Positions 6,105 through 13,330 of a stretch of DNA of 25,563 bases are shown piece after piece. Numbering within the stretch: position 1 is the first letter of the stretch; each line of letters starts with the position of its first letter. The stretch comes from a virus, in the IMG/VR virus record IMGVR_UViG_3300037353_000020, positions 1 through 25,563 of that record; one strand, written 5' to 3'. Below the pieces are notes generated by a model. The model made no database searches, was not told the origin of the DNA, and worked only from the letters and a program-made list of their open reading frames with translations. Both the position numbers and the translations under genes were made by a program.

Positions 6105-6331
6105 AGCTCGCCTACGCCACTTTCACGGTCGCCGTCCTCAACCCTCGCACGGGGCATCGTGAGAACCATATCCGCGCAGAGGGGGGCGTCGACATCGATC
6201 TCGACGTGAAGACGGGTCTCGTCTACCTGCGCAAGGAGCCGGCCGACGAGGAGGCGCATGTCGTCAGCGCGTCTTGCCTGTGCGACAGTAAGACCCTCAA
6301 GACCCCCACGACCAAAGGAAAGAAGCCATGA
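6101..6331 (+). CDS. Small hypothetical protein, 76 aa
   Basis: It starts at a GTG overlapping the previous stop (GTGA), with an AAAGGG-like ribosome site about 9 bases upstream, and ends overlapping the next ATG by 4 bp. The visible pattern is beta-rich (KLAYATFTVAVLN; GLVYLRKEP), ending in a Lys/Thr-rich tail (TPTTKGKKP), with two cysteines near the end of the fold (CLC). No family recognised. The tight coupling on both sides supports it as real. Confidence 0.6.
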   Translation: MKLAYATFTVAVLNPRTGHRENHIRAEGGVDIDLDVKTGLVYLRKEPADEEAHVVSASCLCDSKTLKTPTTKGKKP

Positions 6332-6651
6332 CCGAGCCCCTCTCGAGAGACCAGCCCAGTGACCGCGACTACACAAGGGCGCTGCGCGCCGAGATCCGTC
6401 GACTCGAGGACGCCTACGAGCCCGCGGTCAAGGTCGAGGCTGCCAAAAAGGCGATCACGGATCGCCTCGAGAAGTTCCCCGACGAGAAGGAGGCATTCGC
6501 GACCTTCCAGGTCAGCGGAGAGGCGCGGCTCCGTGGGATTCGCACCGCAGAGGGAAAGATCTCCTTTGAAAGAGTCGGTCCGGCAGCCGAAGCGGAGATG
6601 CCCGATCTCGCGCCAGCGCGCTTCAAGTCGAGTCACCCGGCCGCGAAGTAG
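6328..6651 (+). CDS. Small hypothetical protein, helical
   Basis: The 107-aa product is strongly charged, with a helical N-terminal half (YTRALRAEIRRLEDAYEP, about 15-32) that looks like a coiled coil and a Pro/Ala-rich C-terminus. A strong ribosome binding site (AAAGGAAAG) precedes the ATG, which overlaps the previous stop. Its position just ahead of the portal suggests a head-assembly or packaging accessory, but nothing specific is recognised. Confidence 0.62.
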   Translation: MTEPLSRDQPSDRDYTRALRAEIRRLEDAYEPAVKVEAAKKAITDRLEKFPDEKEAFATFQVSGEARLRGIRTAEGKISFERVGPAAEAEMPDLAPARFKSSHPAAK

Positions 6652-6897
6652 ATGACCGCGTCGGAGCTCCAGGCGCTCCTTCTCGCGCTTCGTGAGAAGG
6701 GGGCGACGAAGATCTCGATCGAGATCTTCGCGAACGTTGGGGATCCGCGCGCGCCCGCGCCGCACCTGCTTGTCGAGTTTGGCCCACAGCCCGAATTGAA
6801 GCCCGCAACCCTCGCGACGAGAGAGCCCGCGACAGAGCCGAGTGCGGAGGAAGTGGAGCGCGCCGATGACGGGCTCCTCTATGCCAGCGTCTCTTAG
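6652..6897 (+). CDS. Small hypothetical protein, 81 aa
   Basis: The ATG follows the previous stop with no gap (TAG ATG). The N-terminal half looks like a helix followed by a strand (LQALLLALREKGATKISIEIF), and the second half is Pro/Glu/Thr-rich and probably disordered. No family recognised. It ends with a TAG that abuts the TTG start of the portal gene. Confidence 0.58.
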   Translation: MTASELQALLLALREKGATKISIEIFANVGDPRAPAPHLLVEFGPQPELKPATLATREPATEPSAEEVERADDGLLYASVS

Positions 6898-8859
6898 TTG
6901 GGTCTTGCACGACGGATAGAGCCCGAAGAGAGCCCGGTCGCGCAGGACTCGCGCTGGTGGCTCAGGGAGCGCGAGGACGATCGCGCGTCGATTCTCGAGT
7001 CGACGGCCGAAGAGATCTGGAAGCAGCTCGCGAACATTCGCCAGGAAATGTTCCGCTACGGCAACCTCTACGAAAACATGCCAATGGCGTGGATGTCGTC
7101 GAGGGTGCTGCGCCGTCGCTCCGTCTCCGCCGCGCTCGCCCCCAAGCTCTCGCTGAACGTGTGCAAGAGCGTCGTCGACACCTACGGCGCGCTCATCACG
7201 AAGGACAAGCCCAAGGTCTCCTTCGTCACCGACCGGGGCGACTGGTGCCTACAGCGCAAGGCGAAGCTGCTCGAGCGCTTCACGCACGGCATCATGGTGG
7301 CGGCCGACCTCTACGGACTCGCGCCGCAGATCGTCGCCGATTCGGCCAAGTTTCCCTTCGGCGTGGTGAAGATCTACGCCGAGGAGAACGCGACCGGAAA
7401 GAAGAAGGGGAAGGACGCGCAGCCGAAGATCCGGATCGATCGCGTACTGCCGTGGGAGCTACTGGTCGATGAGTTCGACGCGATCTATGGCAACCCGCGG
7501 AGCTGGTACCACCTTCGCTACGTCGATCGACTCGCGCTCATGGCGGAGTACCCGAAGCTCGTGAACGACATCAAGACGGCGAGCGGCGTCGGTTTCTCGG
7601 ATGCCTCGGAAGGCGCCGTGTCCGTGGAGGGCTCCGACATCGTCGTTGTGATCGAGGCGTGGCGGCTCGCGCGCTACGAGGGAGGGACGGACGGGCGGCA
7701 CACGGTCATCTGCGGCGAGGTCGTGCTCGTCGACGAGGTCTATTCGCACGCGTTCTCGCCCTTCGTAGTGCTGCATCGTCAGACGCCGACGACTGGAATC
7801 TATGGGCTCTCTCTTTTGAAGGAGCTCGCGCCGATTCAGCTCGCGATCAACCGGATCCTTCGCGACATCCAGCGCGCGTACCAGCTGATCGTCGGTCACT
7901 GGATGGTCGAGAACGGCAGCTCGGTCAACACGGGCTCGATCGACGATCGTATCGGCTCGATCCTTCGCTACAGCGGCACGCCTCCGACCTACAACGCGCC
8001 GCAACCCGTCAACGGGAGCGCGCAGGAATGGCTCGAGTACCTGGTGTCGTCGGCCTATGCGCTGATCGGCATTTCCCAGATGGCTTCGCAGAGCGAGAAG
8101 CCGGCCGGGCTCAACTCGGGCAAAGCGATCAACGCCTACGCCGACGTGCAGAGCCAGCGCTTCGAGCCCAGCTACAACCTTTACCAGAGCTGGTTTCTGC
8201 AGTGCGCGCGCCAGATCCTTGCGGTCGCGCGCGACATCTCCGATGCGCACCCCGGCTTTGAGGTGAAGGCGATCGGCAAGGCATCGATGTCGATCATCAA
8301 GAGCTCGGACGCGCTCCTTGATGACAGCGAGTTCGAGCTCCAGCTTTTCGCGACAAACGCCTTCGCCGACGAGCCCGCCGCGAGACTTCAGCAGGTGCAG
8401 GACATGCTCGCCGCGGGCCTGCTCGATCCGTCGAGCGCGAAGCGGCTCCTCGATATGCCCGACCTCGACACGGAAGCGGACAATGAGAACGCCTCCTACA
8501 ATCTCGCAATGAACATGATCGAGCGCATGCTCGACAAGGGCGAGTTTGTGGCGCCGGAGCCGTTCATGCAGATCGGCGATCTCCCCGACGGCGGCCCCGG
8601 CGCGCGCTCGCTCTGTCAGCGCGAGTATCTCAAGGCGAAGCTCGGCGGCGCTCCCGAGGATCGGCTCAAGCTCCTTCGCACGTGGATGGTGCGCTGCAAC
8701 GCGCTCCTTCGGCCTCCGCCGCCCCCCGTCGATCCGCGCCTCGCCGCGCAGCCCGGTCAGGCCGGCAACGCCGCCACGGGCGGCGCTCCCCTTCTCGCTC
8801 CTCCCCCTCCGCCGCAAACCCCTTCGCCCCCTTCACCCGTGCAACAGGAAGCCGCATGA
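6898..8859 (+). CDS. Portal protein (head-to-tail connector)
   Basis: The 653-aa product fits a podovirus-type portal in length, position (after terminase, before scaffold and capsid) and content. It has an N-terminal helical segment with NLYENMPMAWMSSR (about 58-71), a LSLNVCKSVVDTYGALITKDKP segment near 83-104, a long core with the APIQLAINRILRDIQRAY helix (about 313-330, typical of the portal stem region), and a Pro-rich disordered C-terminus from about 600. Portals form the dodecameric ring through which DNA is packaged and ejected. The start is a TTG directly after the preceding stop; no strong ribosome site is seen, so coupling is probable. The stop overlaps the scaffold ATG. Confidence 0.88.
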   Translation: MGLARRIEPEESPVAQDSRWWLREREDDRASILESTAEEIWKQLANIRQEMFRYGNLYENMPMAWMSSRVLRRRSVSAALAPKLSLNVCKSVVDTYGALITKDKPKVSFVTDRGDWCLQRKAKLLERFTHGIMVAADLYGLAPQIVADSAKFPFGVVKIYAEENATGKKKGKDAQPKIRIDRVLPWELLVDEFDAIYGNPRSWYHLRYVDRLALMAEYPKLVNDIKTASGVGFSDASEGAVSVEGSDIVVVIEAWRLARYEGGTDGRHTVICGEVVLVDEVYSHAFSPFVVLHRQTPTTGIYGLSLLKELAPIQLAINRILRDIQRAYQLIVGHWMVENGSSVNTGSIDDRIGSILRYSGTPPTYNAPQPVNGSAQEWLEYLVSSAYALIGISQMASQSEKPAGLNSGKAINAYADVQSQRFEPSYNLYQSWFLQCARQILAVARDISDAHPGFEVKAIGKASMSIIKSSDALLDDSEFELQLFATNAFADEPAARLQQVQDMLAAGLLDPSSAKRLLDMPDLDTEADNENASYNLAMNMIERMLDKGEFVAPEPFMQIGDLPDGGPGARSLCQREYLKAKLGGAPEDRLKLLRTWMVRCNALLRPPPPPVDPRLAAQPGQAGNAATGGAPLLAPPPPPQTPSPPSPVQQEAA

Positions 8860-9845
8860 ACGTCGCATCTCTCCCGCCCCCCGCAAACCCCACCGCAAAC
8901 CCCAGCACGTCGAACCTCGTCGTCACCCCTTCGGCCGGCGCCGCGGGCTCGACGAGCACGCAAGGCGAGTCGCTCCAAGTGAAGGCGGCGCCGGCGGGAC
9001 TCCAGATGGATCCCGCAAAGGTCGCCACACCTGCGAAGGTCGAGGCGCCCAAGGTCGAGACCCCGAAGGTCGATCCGCTCGCCGCTGCAAAGGCCGTGGC
9101 TGCCGCGAAGAGGGGCGCGGTCCGCTACCGAGAACAAGCCGCAAGGCAGATCGCGCAGACGGAGTCGCGCGCGAGCCAGACGGCCGCGCAGCTCGCCATT
9201 CGCGACGCGGAGGCGAAGTCGGCCCAGGCGCAACTCGACGCAATCAAGAAGGATCCGCTTGCCGCACTGAAGACGCTCGGGATCTCGAAGGAGGATCTCT
9301 ACAGATCCGCCGTCCTCGACGGCACGCCGGAAGCGCAGCTCGCGCAGCTCCGCAAGGAGGTGCAGGAAGAGCGTGAGGCGCTCCGAAAGGACCGCGAGAC
9401 CGAGAGGGCCGCGCGCGACAAGCAGGCCCTTAGTGAGCGCGTGGCGAACGCGGAGAAGGCCTACTTGGCCGATGCCAGGGATCCCGCTGCATACCCTCAC
9501 ATTCAGGGGCTGCCCGACCATGTACTGCTGCTCGTAACGAAGGACATGCTCGACAACGCTCGCAAGCGCGGCGTGAATGTGTCAGGATTCACGCATCCGG
9601 AACTACTTGGCGCAGTCGACAAGTACTTCGAGAGCCACAAGAAAACGGCCGAGACCCCGAGCGCAGCCGCGCCCCCTGGTGCGAAAGAAAGCGGAAACCA
9701 GGCACCGCCCCGAACTGTCACGAACGACCTTGCGAGCTCCTCATTCTCCCGCGCAGGCAAAGCACCGAGCGCCGCGCAGGACGACTGGGGAAATCGAAAG
9801 CATCTCGCAGCCATGATCAAGGGTCGATTCACGAGGAGCGCGTAG
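8856..9845 (+). CDS. Probable scaffolding protein
   Basis: The 329-aa product starts at an ATG overlapping the portal stop, with AGGA upstream. Residues 1-75 are Pro/Thr/Ser/Ala-rich with a repeated K-V-E-x-P-K-V pattern. About 76-205 is a long charged coiled coil, and the C-terminus is basic (KHLAAMIKGRFTRSA). Extended acidic/helical proteins between portal and capsid genes are capsid scaffolds that shape the procapsid and then leave or are degraded; the basic C-terminal tail would bind the capsid shell. Identification rests on position and composition rather than a conserved motif. A longer in-frame version that begins inside the portal gene was rejected. Confidence 0.78.
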   Translation: MNVASLPPPANPTANPSTSNLVVTPSAGAAGSTSTQGESLQVKAAPAGLQMDPAKVATPAKVEAPKVETPKVDPLAAAKAVAAAKRGAVRYREQAARQIAQTESRASQTAAQLAIRDAEAKSAQAQLDAIKKDPLAALKTLGISKEDLYRSAVLDGTPEAQLAQLRKEVQEEREALRKDRETERAARDKQALSERVANAEKAYLADARDPAAYPHIQGLPDHVLLLVTKDMLDNARKRGVNVSGFTHPELLGAVDKYFESHKKTAETPSAAAPPGAKESGNQAPPRTVTNDLASSSFSRAGKAPSAAQDDWGNRKHLAAMIKGRFTRSA

Positions 9846-9944
9846 CCGCTCGACAGCTTCGCGGGGCAGCCAAGGGCTCGCTCCGGTCGATCGAAATAAT
9901 TCGCACGCCTGGACGCCGGGCCCGCCAATTCCGCGGAGCCTCCC
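9846..9944 (+). other. Leader before the capsid gene
   Basis: This 99-bp gap is the largest non-coding interval in the rightward structural block apart from the lipoprotein locus. It holds an AT-rich core with a short inverted repeat (CGAA-ataa-TTCG, 9892-9903) that stands out in GC-rich surroundings, and a GGAG ribosome site before the capsid ATG. A separate capsid promoter or an mRNA-processing site is possible. No convincing -35/-10 pair and no terminator were found. Confidence 0.3.
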
Positions 9945-11183
9945 ATGGGCGTTTTCTATTTTGACCAGACCAGCGCATCGGCGATCACGAAGGAGCGGTA
10001 CACGAAGGACTACGTCGAAATGCTGGTGTTCAAGTCACCCGCATTCGCGATGATGCCGAAGAAGACGGACTACGGGGGCCAGTCCTTCATCGGCGCGACC
10101 GGCTACGCGCCGCCCGCATCGACGTCGCCGAGCGATGCGACCGCGTTCACGACCGGAGGTCCGAGCCAGTACAGCCAGTGGAATTGCCCATGGGTGCAGC
10201 TATTCGGGTCCGCGAACGTCACCGGCTTCGCGATCGACGCGACGAAGGGCGACGAGAACGCGATCGTAGACGTGATCGTTCGCGAGTCAGACAACGCCTA
10301 CGAGTCGCTTGGGCAGGATCTAGGATACGGGATCTGGAGCAACGGCGGCGGCGCGCGTGGCAAGCTGTCTGCGGGGACTGTCGCGGGAACGGGGCCATTC
10401 ACGCTCCTGAACCCCAACGACATCGTGAAGTTCATGGCGGGGATGATCGTCAACGCCGCCACGACGGACGGCACGAGCGGAGCGGTGGAGACCGGCTCGG
10501 CCATCATCCAATCCGTCGACGTCAACGCGGGCACGTTCACGACGACCGCGAACTTGTCGACGGGGATCCCCACCGTGTCGAACACTGACTTCCTGTTCTC
10601 TCAGGGATCGTTCGGCGCGACGATGAAGGGCGTCCCGGCCTGGATCCCCGACGTCAATCACAGGCCGACGGGCGGCGACAGCTTCAACGGCGTTAACCGT
10701 TTCAACACCGACCCCGCACGGCTCGCAGGCATCTACTACAACGGCGGCGGCGGACCGAAGGAGGAGTCGCTCTTTCAGGCGATGATCCTCTCGAACCGGC
10801 TTGGCGGAAAGCCGGACAGGTGCTTCTTGAACCCGGTCGACTATTCCGACGTGGTCAAAGGGCTTCAGTCGCGCTCGATCTACGCGATCACGGGGACCGC
10901 GTTCGGAAGCCCCACGATCGGATTCGACGGCGTCAAGGTGGTTACGCCGGGCGGCACGCTGGAGATCTACGAGGATCCCTTTGTGCCGAGCGGCGACGGC
11001 TACCTCCTGCAAATGAACACGTGGCTCATTCCGAGCATGGGCCCGGTCCCCAAGGTGCTTGACGAGGTCGACGGGATCACCTGGCTTCGCCAGGCCGGTC
11101 TCGACGCATATCAGATGCGCATCGGGGCGCGCTTCACCACCTACTGCAAGTCGCCGGGGTCCAACGCCGTCGTGACGTTCTAG
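9945..11183 (+). CDS. Major capsid protein
   Basis: The 412-aa product is Gly/Ala/Thr-rich with no coiled coils, directly after the scaffold gene, and has features of HK97-fold capsid proteins of podo/siphoviruses: an N-terminal arm (about 1-40), a conserved-looking FDQTSASAITKERYTKDYVE opening, long beta regions, a central IYYNGGGGPKEESLFQAMILSNRLGG segment (about 264-290) that looks like the spine helix, and a C-terminal strand ending in VVTF. It has a GGAG ribosome site and is separated from the upstream gene by 99 bp. It would be the most abundant virion protein. The HK97 fold is inferred from context and pattern, not from a specific motif. Confidence 0.87.
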   Translation: MGVFYFDQTSASAITKERYTKDYVEMLVFKSPAFAMMPKKTDYGGQSFIGATGYAPPASTSPSDATAFTTGGPSQYSQWNCPWVQLFGSANVTGFAIDATKGDENAIVDVIVRESDNAYESLGQDLGYGIWSNGGGARGKLSAGTVAGTGPFTLLNPNDIVKFMAGMIVNAATTDGTSGAVETGSAIIQSVDVNAGTFTTTANLSTGIPTVSNTDFLFSQGSFGATMKGVPAWIPDVNHRPTGGDSFNGVNRFNTDPARLAGIYYNGGGGPKEESLFQAMILSNRLGGKPDRCFLNPVDYSDVVKGLQSRSIYAITGTAFGSPTIGFDGVKVVTPGGTLEIYEDPFVPSGDGYLLQMNTWLIPSMGPVPKVLDEVDGITWLRQAGLDAYQMRIGARFTTYCKSPGSNAVVTF

Positions 11184-11192
11184 GAGGCCACC

Positions 11193-11588
11193 ATGGATCG
11201 CATGATCGGCATCACGGCAAAAACGCAGGTCCGCTATCCGGTGGACCTGTCGTTCATCATTCTCCCAAACGGCGCCGGCACTCCGACGCTTGGCGAGGGC
11301 GACCCCAACGCCAGCTACATCACGGGGCTGACACGCACGGGCACGGGCGTCTACACCTTCGTGACGAAGGACCCCTTCGTCGCGCTCAACAACTCGGACG
11401 CGTCGGTCACACTCGCCGCTCCAGCGGGCCAGTGGAGCGCGATGCTCGGCGCCGTCAAAAACGCGAACGGGACCTTTACGTTCACGCTCTCGATCTTCAA
11501 CGGCGCCGCTGCCGCCGACATCGCCGCAAACGCCGCGAGCTACATCTCCGTGTGGCTCCGATTTCGCAACTCCAACCTCGTGCCGTAG
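11193..11588 (+). CDS. Small beta-rich capsid-associated protein, possible decoration protein
   Basis: The 131-aa product is Thr/Ala/Asn-rich with alternating hydrophobic strands (VDLSFIILPNG; GVYTFVTKD; GTFTFTLSIFNG; ASYISVWLRFRN) and no charged coiled coils. It follows the capsid gene by 9 bp with a strong AGGAGG ribosome site, which suggests high expression. Head decoration or cement proteins are usually encoded here and are small beta proteins, so that is my best guess; a head-closure protein is the alternative. Confidence 0.65.
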   Translation: MDRMIGITAKTQVRYPVDLSFIILPNGAGTPTLGEGDPNASYITGLTRTGTGVYTFVTKDPFVALNNSDASVTLAAPAGQWSAMLGAVKNANGTFTFTLSIFNGAAAADIAANAASYISVWLRFRNSNLVP

Positions 11589-11597
11589 GAGGCGACC

Positions 11598-11855
11598 ATG
11601 GCGAATCCCAAAAGCGCAATCGTCGCCCTTCTCGGCAAGGACCCCGACGCCGGCGTTGGCGACGACGGAAGCGGGGACACTGAGCCCGGCCCCGAGGACA
11701 TGCACAAGGCGAAACTGGACGCCGCGCGCGTGATCCTTGAGGCCATTCGCGCCGACGACGCCGAGCAGCTCGTCGACGCGCTCGGCACGTTCTGCGACAA
11801 CCACGAAGCGATGCCCGACGACGACGGAGCCGGGGGCGAGACCACGAGGGGTTAG
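11598..11855 (+). CDS. Small acidic hypothetical protein, 85 aa
   Basis: It has a strong ribosome site (TAGGAGG) and a 9-bp gap from the previous gene. It is Asp/Gly/Glu-rich with a helical middle (HKAKLDAARVILEAIRADDAEQLVDAL, about 36-62) between flexible acidic ends. No family recognised. Its place between capsid-associated and connector genes suggests a head-assembly accessory. Confidence 0.6.
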   Translation: MANPKSAIVALLGKDPDAGVGDDGSGDTEPGPEDMHKAKLDAARVILEAIRADDAEQLVDALGTFCDNHEAMPDDDGAGGETTRG

Positions 11856-11858
11856 CGC

Positions 11859-12539
11859 ATGTACGCCGTCACGCTCGCGTCGCTCATTCAGAGCGTGAGG
11901 CAGCGCTCCAATCTCGAGGGCGCGACGGCGTTCATTCCCGACACCGAGATCATCGACTACGTCAACAAGGGCCTTTCCAAGTGGTACGACCTGGTGGTCG
12001 GGTCCACATGGGGAGGCCAGTACTACCGCACCGCGTGGCCCATCACGACCGCGAGCGGCGTCGCGAGCTACGGGCTGCCGCAGAATATGAAGGCCGTCAT
12101 CTCGGTCGACGTGCTCTTGAGTGGCGGCATCCAGTGCAACGCGTACGCGTACCAGGAAGAGCAGCGCAATTGGTTCAAGCTCGCGCAGCTCTTCGGCTGG
12201 ACCTACAACCAGCCCGTCTACTACCAGCTCCAGGGCGCCAATATCGTCTTTGCGCCCGTGCCGCAGGGAGCGTTTGCCGCGACGGTCAACTATGTGCCGG
12301 TCGCCCCGATCCTCTCCAACTCGACGGACACGCTCGACTCGATCGACGGATGGGAGGAGTTCATCATCCTCGACGCCGCGATCAAGTGCGCGCTCAAGGA
12401 GGCGGAGCTCGACGTGATCGGAGAGCTCCGCTCGAGCAAGACGGAGGAGGAGGCGCGCATCCGGGCGAACGCTCCGCAGCGCGACATGAATCAGACGGAA
12501 GCGGTGCACGAAACCGGGCGCTGGGGTTGGGAGGACTGA
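11859..12539 (+). CDS. Head-tail connector/adaptor-like protein
   Basis: The 226-aa product opens with LASLIQSVRQRSNLEG and then IPDTEIIDYVNKGLSKWYDLVV (about 28-49), a helical opening characteristic of podovirus head-completion/adaptor proteins (P22 gp4 / T7 gp11-like role), followed by an aromatic beta region (YYRTAWPITTASGVASYGLP, NYVPVAPIL) and a C-terminal helix (DAAIKCALKEAE). Its position between capsid and nozzle genes agrees. Such proteins form the ring linking portal to tail. The assignment is by pattern and position and is not certain. Confidence 0.7.
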   Translation: MYAVTLASLIQSVRQRSNLEGATAFIPDTEIIDYVNKGLSKWYDLVVGSTWGGQYYRTAWPITTASGVASYGLPQNMKAVISVDVLLSGGIQCNAYAYQEEQRNWFKLAQLFGWTYNQPVYYQLQGANIVFAPVPQGAFAATVNYVPVAPILSNSTDTLDSIDGWEEFIILDAAIKCALKEAELDVIGELRSSKTEEEARIRANAPQRDMNQTEAVHETGRWGWED

Positions 12540-12543
12540 CCCC

Positions 12544-12981
12544 GTGACACGCACCATCAATGCCCCCGTCGCTCTCGGCGCGCCACTGCCAGGGCGAATC
12601 CAGAATGCCCCCTTCGGCTCAACCAACGTCGCGGCTGGCGCACGCGCCGTACCGCGTCCCATCATCGCACAGCCGGGCCCGGCGTTCGCACTCGCGCAGA
12701 CGGACGATCGCCAGGTAAACGAGCTCCAGCAGAACGCCCGCAGGGCCGGGGCGCAGGCTCGCGCCAATCCCATGGCGAACGGCAGGCTGCTCGAGGGGAT
12801 CGTCCTCGTGAACGGAACCACTACGATCAGCCACGGACTCGGCCGGCCGATCCGCGGCATGATCATGTGCGCGATGAGCGCGGAGGCCCTGTGGGCCTTT
12901 TCCAAGGGCCTGACGCCGGCACAGAACTTCGTCATCTCCGCGAACAGCGGAACGACGGTCGACATCTGGGTCTACGCGTGA
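12544..12981 (+). CDS. Small virion protein with glycine-motif C-terminal domain
   Basis: The 145-aa product starts at a GTG with a GGGAGGAC ribosome site upstream. The N-terminal half is Pro/Ala/Asn-rich and flexible. The C-terminal part (about 84-145) is a compact beta domain with ISHGLGRPIRGMIM and the ending GTTVDIWVYA; the HGLGR-type loop followed by a beta-strand pair is common in small structural proteins of diverse phages, often tail- or fibre-associated. I recognise the pattern but cannot name a function. It ends 2 bp from the convergent lipoprotein gene. Confidence 0.62.
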   Translation: MTRTINAPVALGAPLPGRIQNAPFGSTNVAAGARAVPRPIIAQPGPAFALAQTDDRQVNELQQNARRAGAQARANPMANGRLLEGIVLVNGTTTISHGLGRPIRGMIMCAMSAEALWAFSKGLTPAQNFVISANSGTTVDIWVYA

Positions 12982-12983
12982 AT

Positions 12984-13277
12984 CTACGGCGTGCAGCAGA
13001 GCCGCATCGTCTCGCCGACGATACTGGCGACGACGCATGCCGATGTCGTGCCCGTCCAGTCGAAGGGTCCGTTTGTGCAGGTCCACGCCGCGCGCGCGAG
13101 CCCGTCGCCGGGGACAAGATAGTTTGCTCCCGCGTCCGCACATTCGGGATCGAGCGCGGGCGTCGGGGCGCACGCCTCAGCAAGATCCTCGCGGGCAGTG
13201 GCCTTCGATTCGGGCCCGGGGTCGGCGATACACGAGCAGAGCAAGGCGGCGGTGAGCAGCGATCCGATGGTTCCCAT
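12984..13277 (-). CDS. Cysteine-rich lipoprotein on the opposite strand, candidate superinfection-exclusion moron
   Basis: The 97-aa product is the only complete leftward gene within the rightward block and has a very strong ribosome site (GGAGGAG, about 7 bases before ATG). It begins with a short signal peptide (MGTIGSLLTAALLCSC). The best lipobox is L-C-S-C with lipidation at C16; the +2 residue is Ile, which by the E. coli rule would favour the outer membrane. After cleavage six cysteines remain (36, 46, 67, 81, 94, 95), enough for three disulfides. The C-terminal part (TWT-like C67, later C81 and a final CC near residue 94) recalls small secreted domains of Myxococcota. Phage lipoproteins (T5 Llp, phi80 Cor) block receptors against superinfection; this role here is inference. 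An Rz1-type spanin is less likely because there is no partner i-spanin nearby. Confidence 0.72.
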   Translation of the reverse strand: MGTIGSLLTAALLCSCIADPGPESKATAREDLAEACAPTPALDPECADAGANYLVPGDGLARAAWTCTNGPFDWTGTTSACVVASIVGETMRLCCTP

Positions 13278-13330
13278 TTTGTAACTCCTCCAGTCACCAA
13301 GTCTGGACTTGCGCGCGCTGGAGTCAACTG
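13278..13330. promoter_or_regulatory. Divergent gap between lipoprotein and nozzle genes
   Basis: The 53-bp gap carries ribosome sites for both divergent genes: GGAGGAG leftward and GGAG rightward before 13331. CAAGTC-TG-GACTTG at 13298-13311 is a short inverted repeat, possibly an operator or part of a promoter. On the minus strand TTGACT at 13327-13322 is a -35-like hexamer for the lipoprotein gene, but no good -10 follows. The presence of an independent leftward promoter is likely from the gene layout rather than from these motifs. Confidence 0.35.

Noticed and set aside
7459-8817. Leftward 452-codon open frame opposite the portal gene
   Set aside because: Antisense shadow of the portal codons, with no motif or start signal.
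10320-12965. Leftward 881-codon open frame opposite the capsid to connector genes
   Set aside because: It lies wholly antisense to well-supported virion genes, its sequence is Arg/Asp/Val-rich with no recognisable domain, and such long antisense frames are expected where the sense strand uses G/C third positions.
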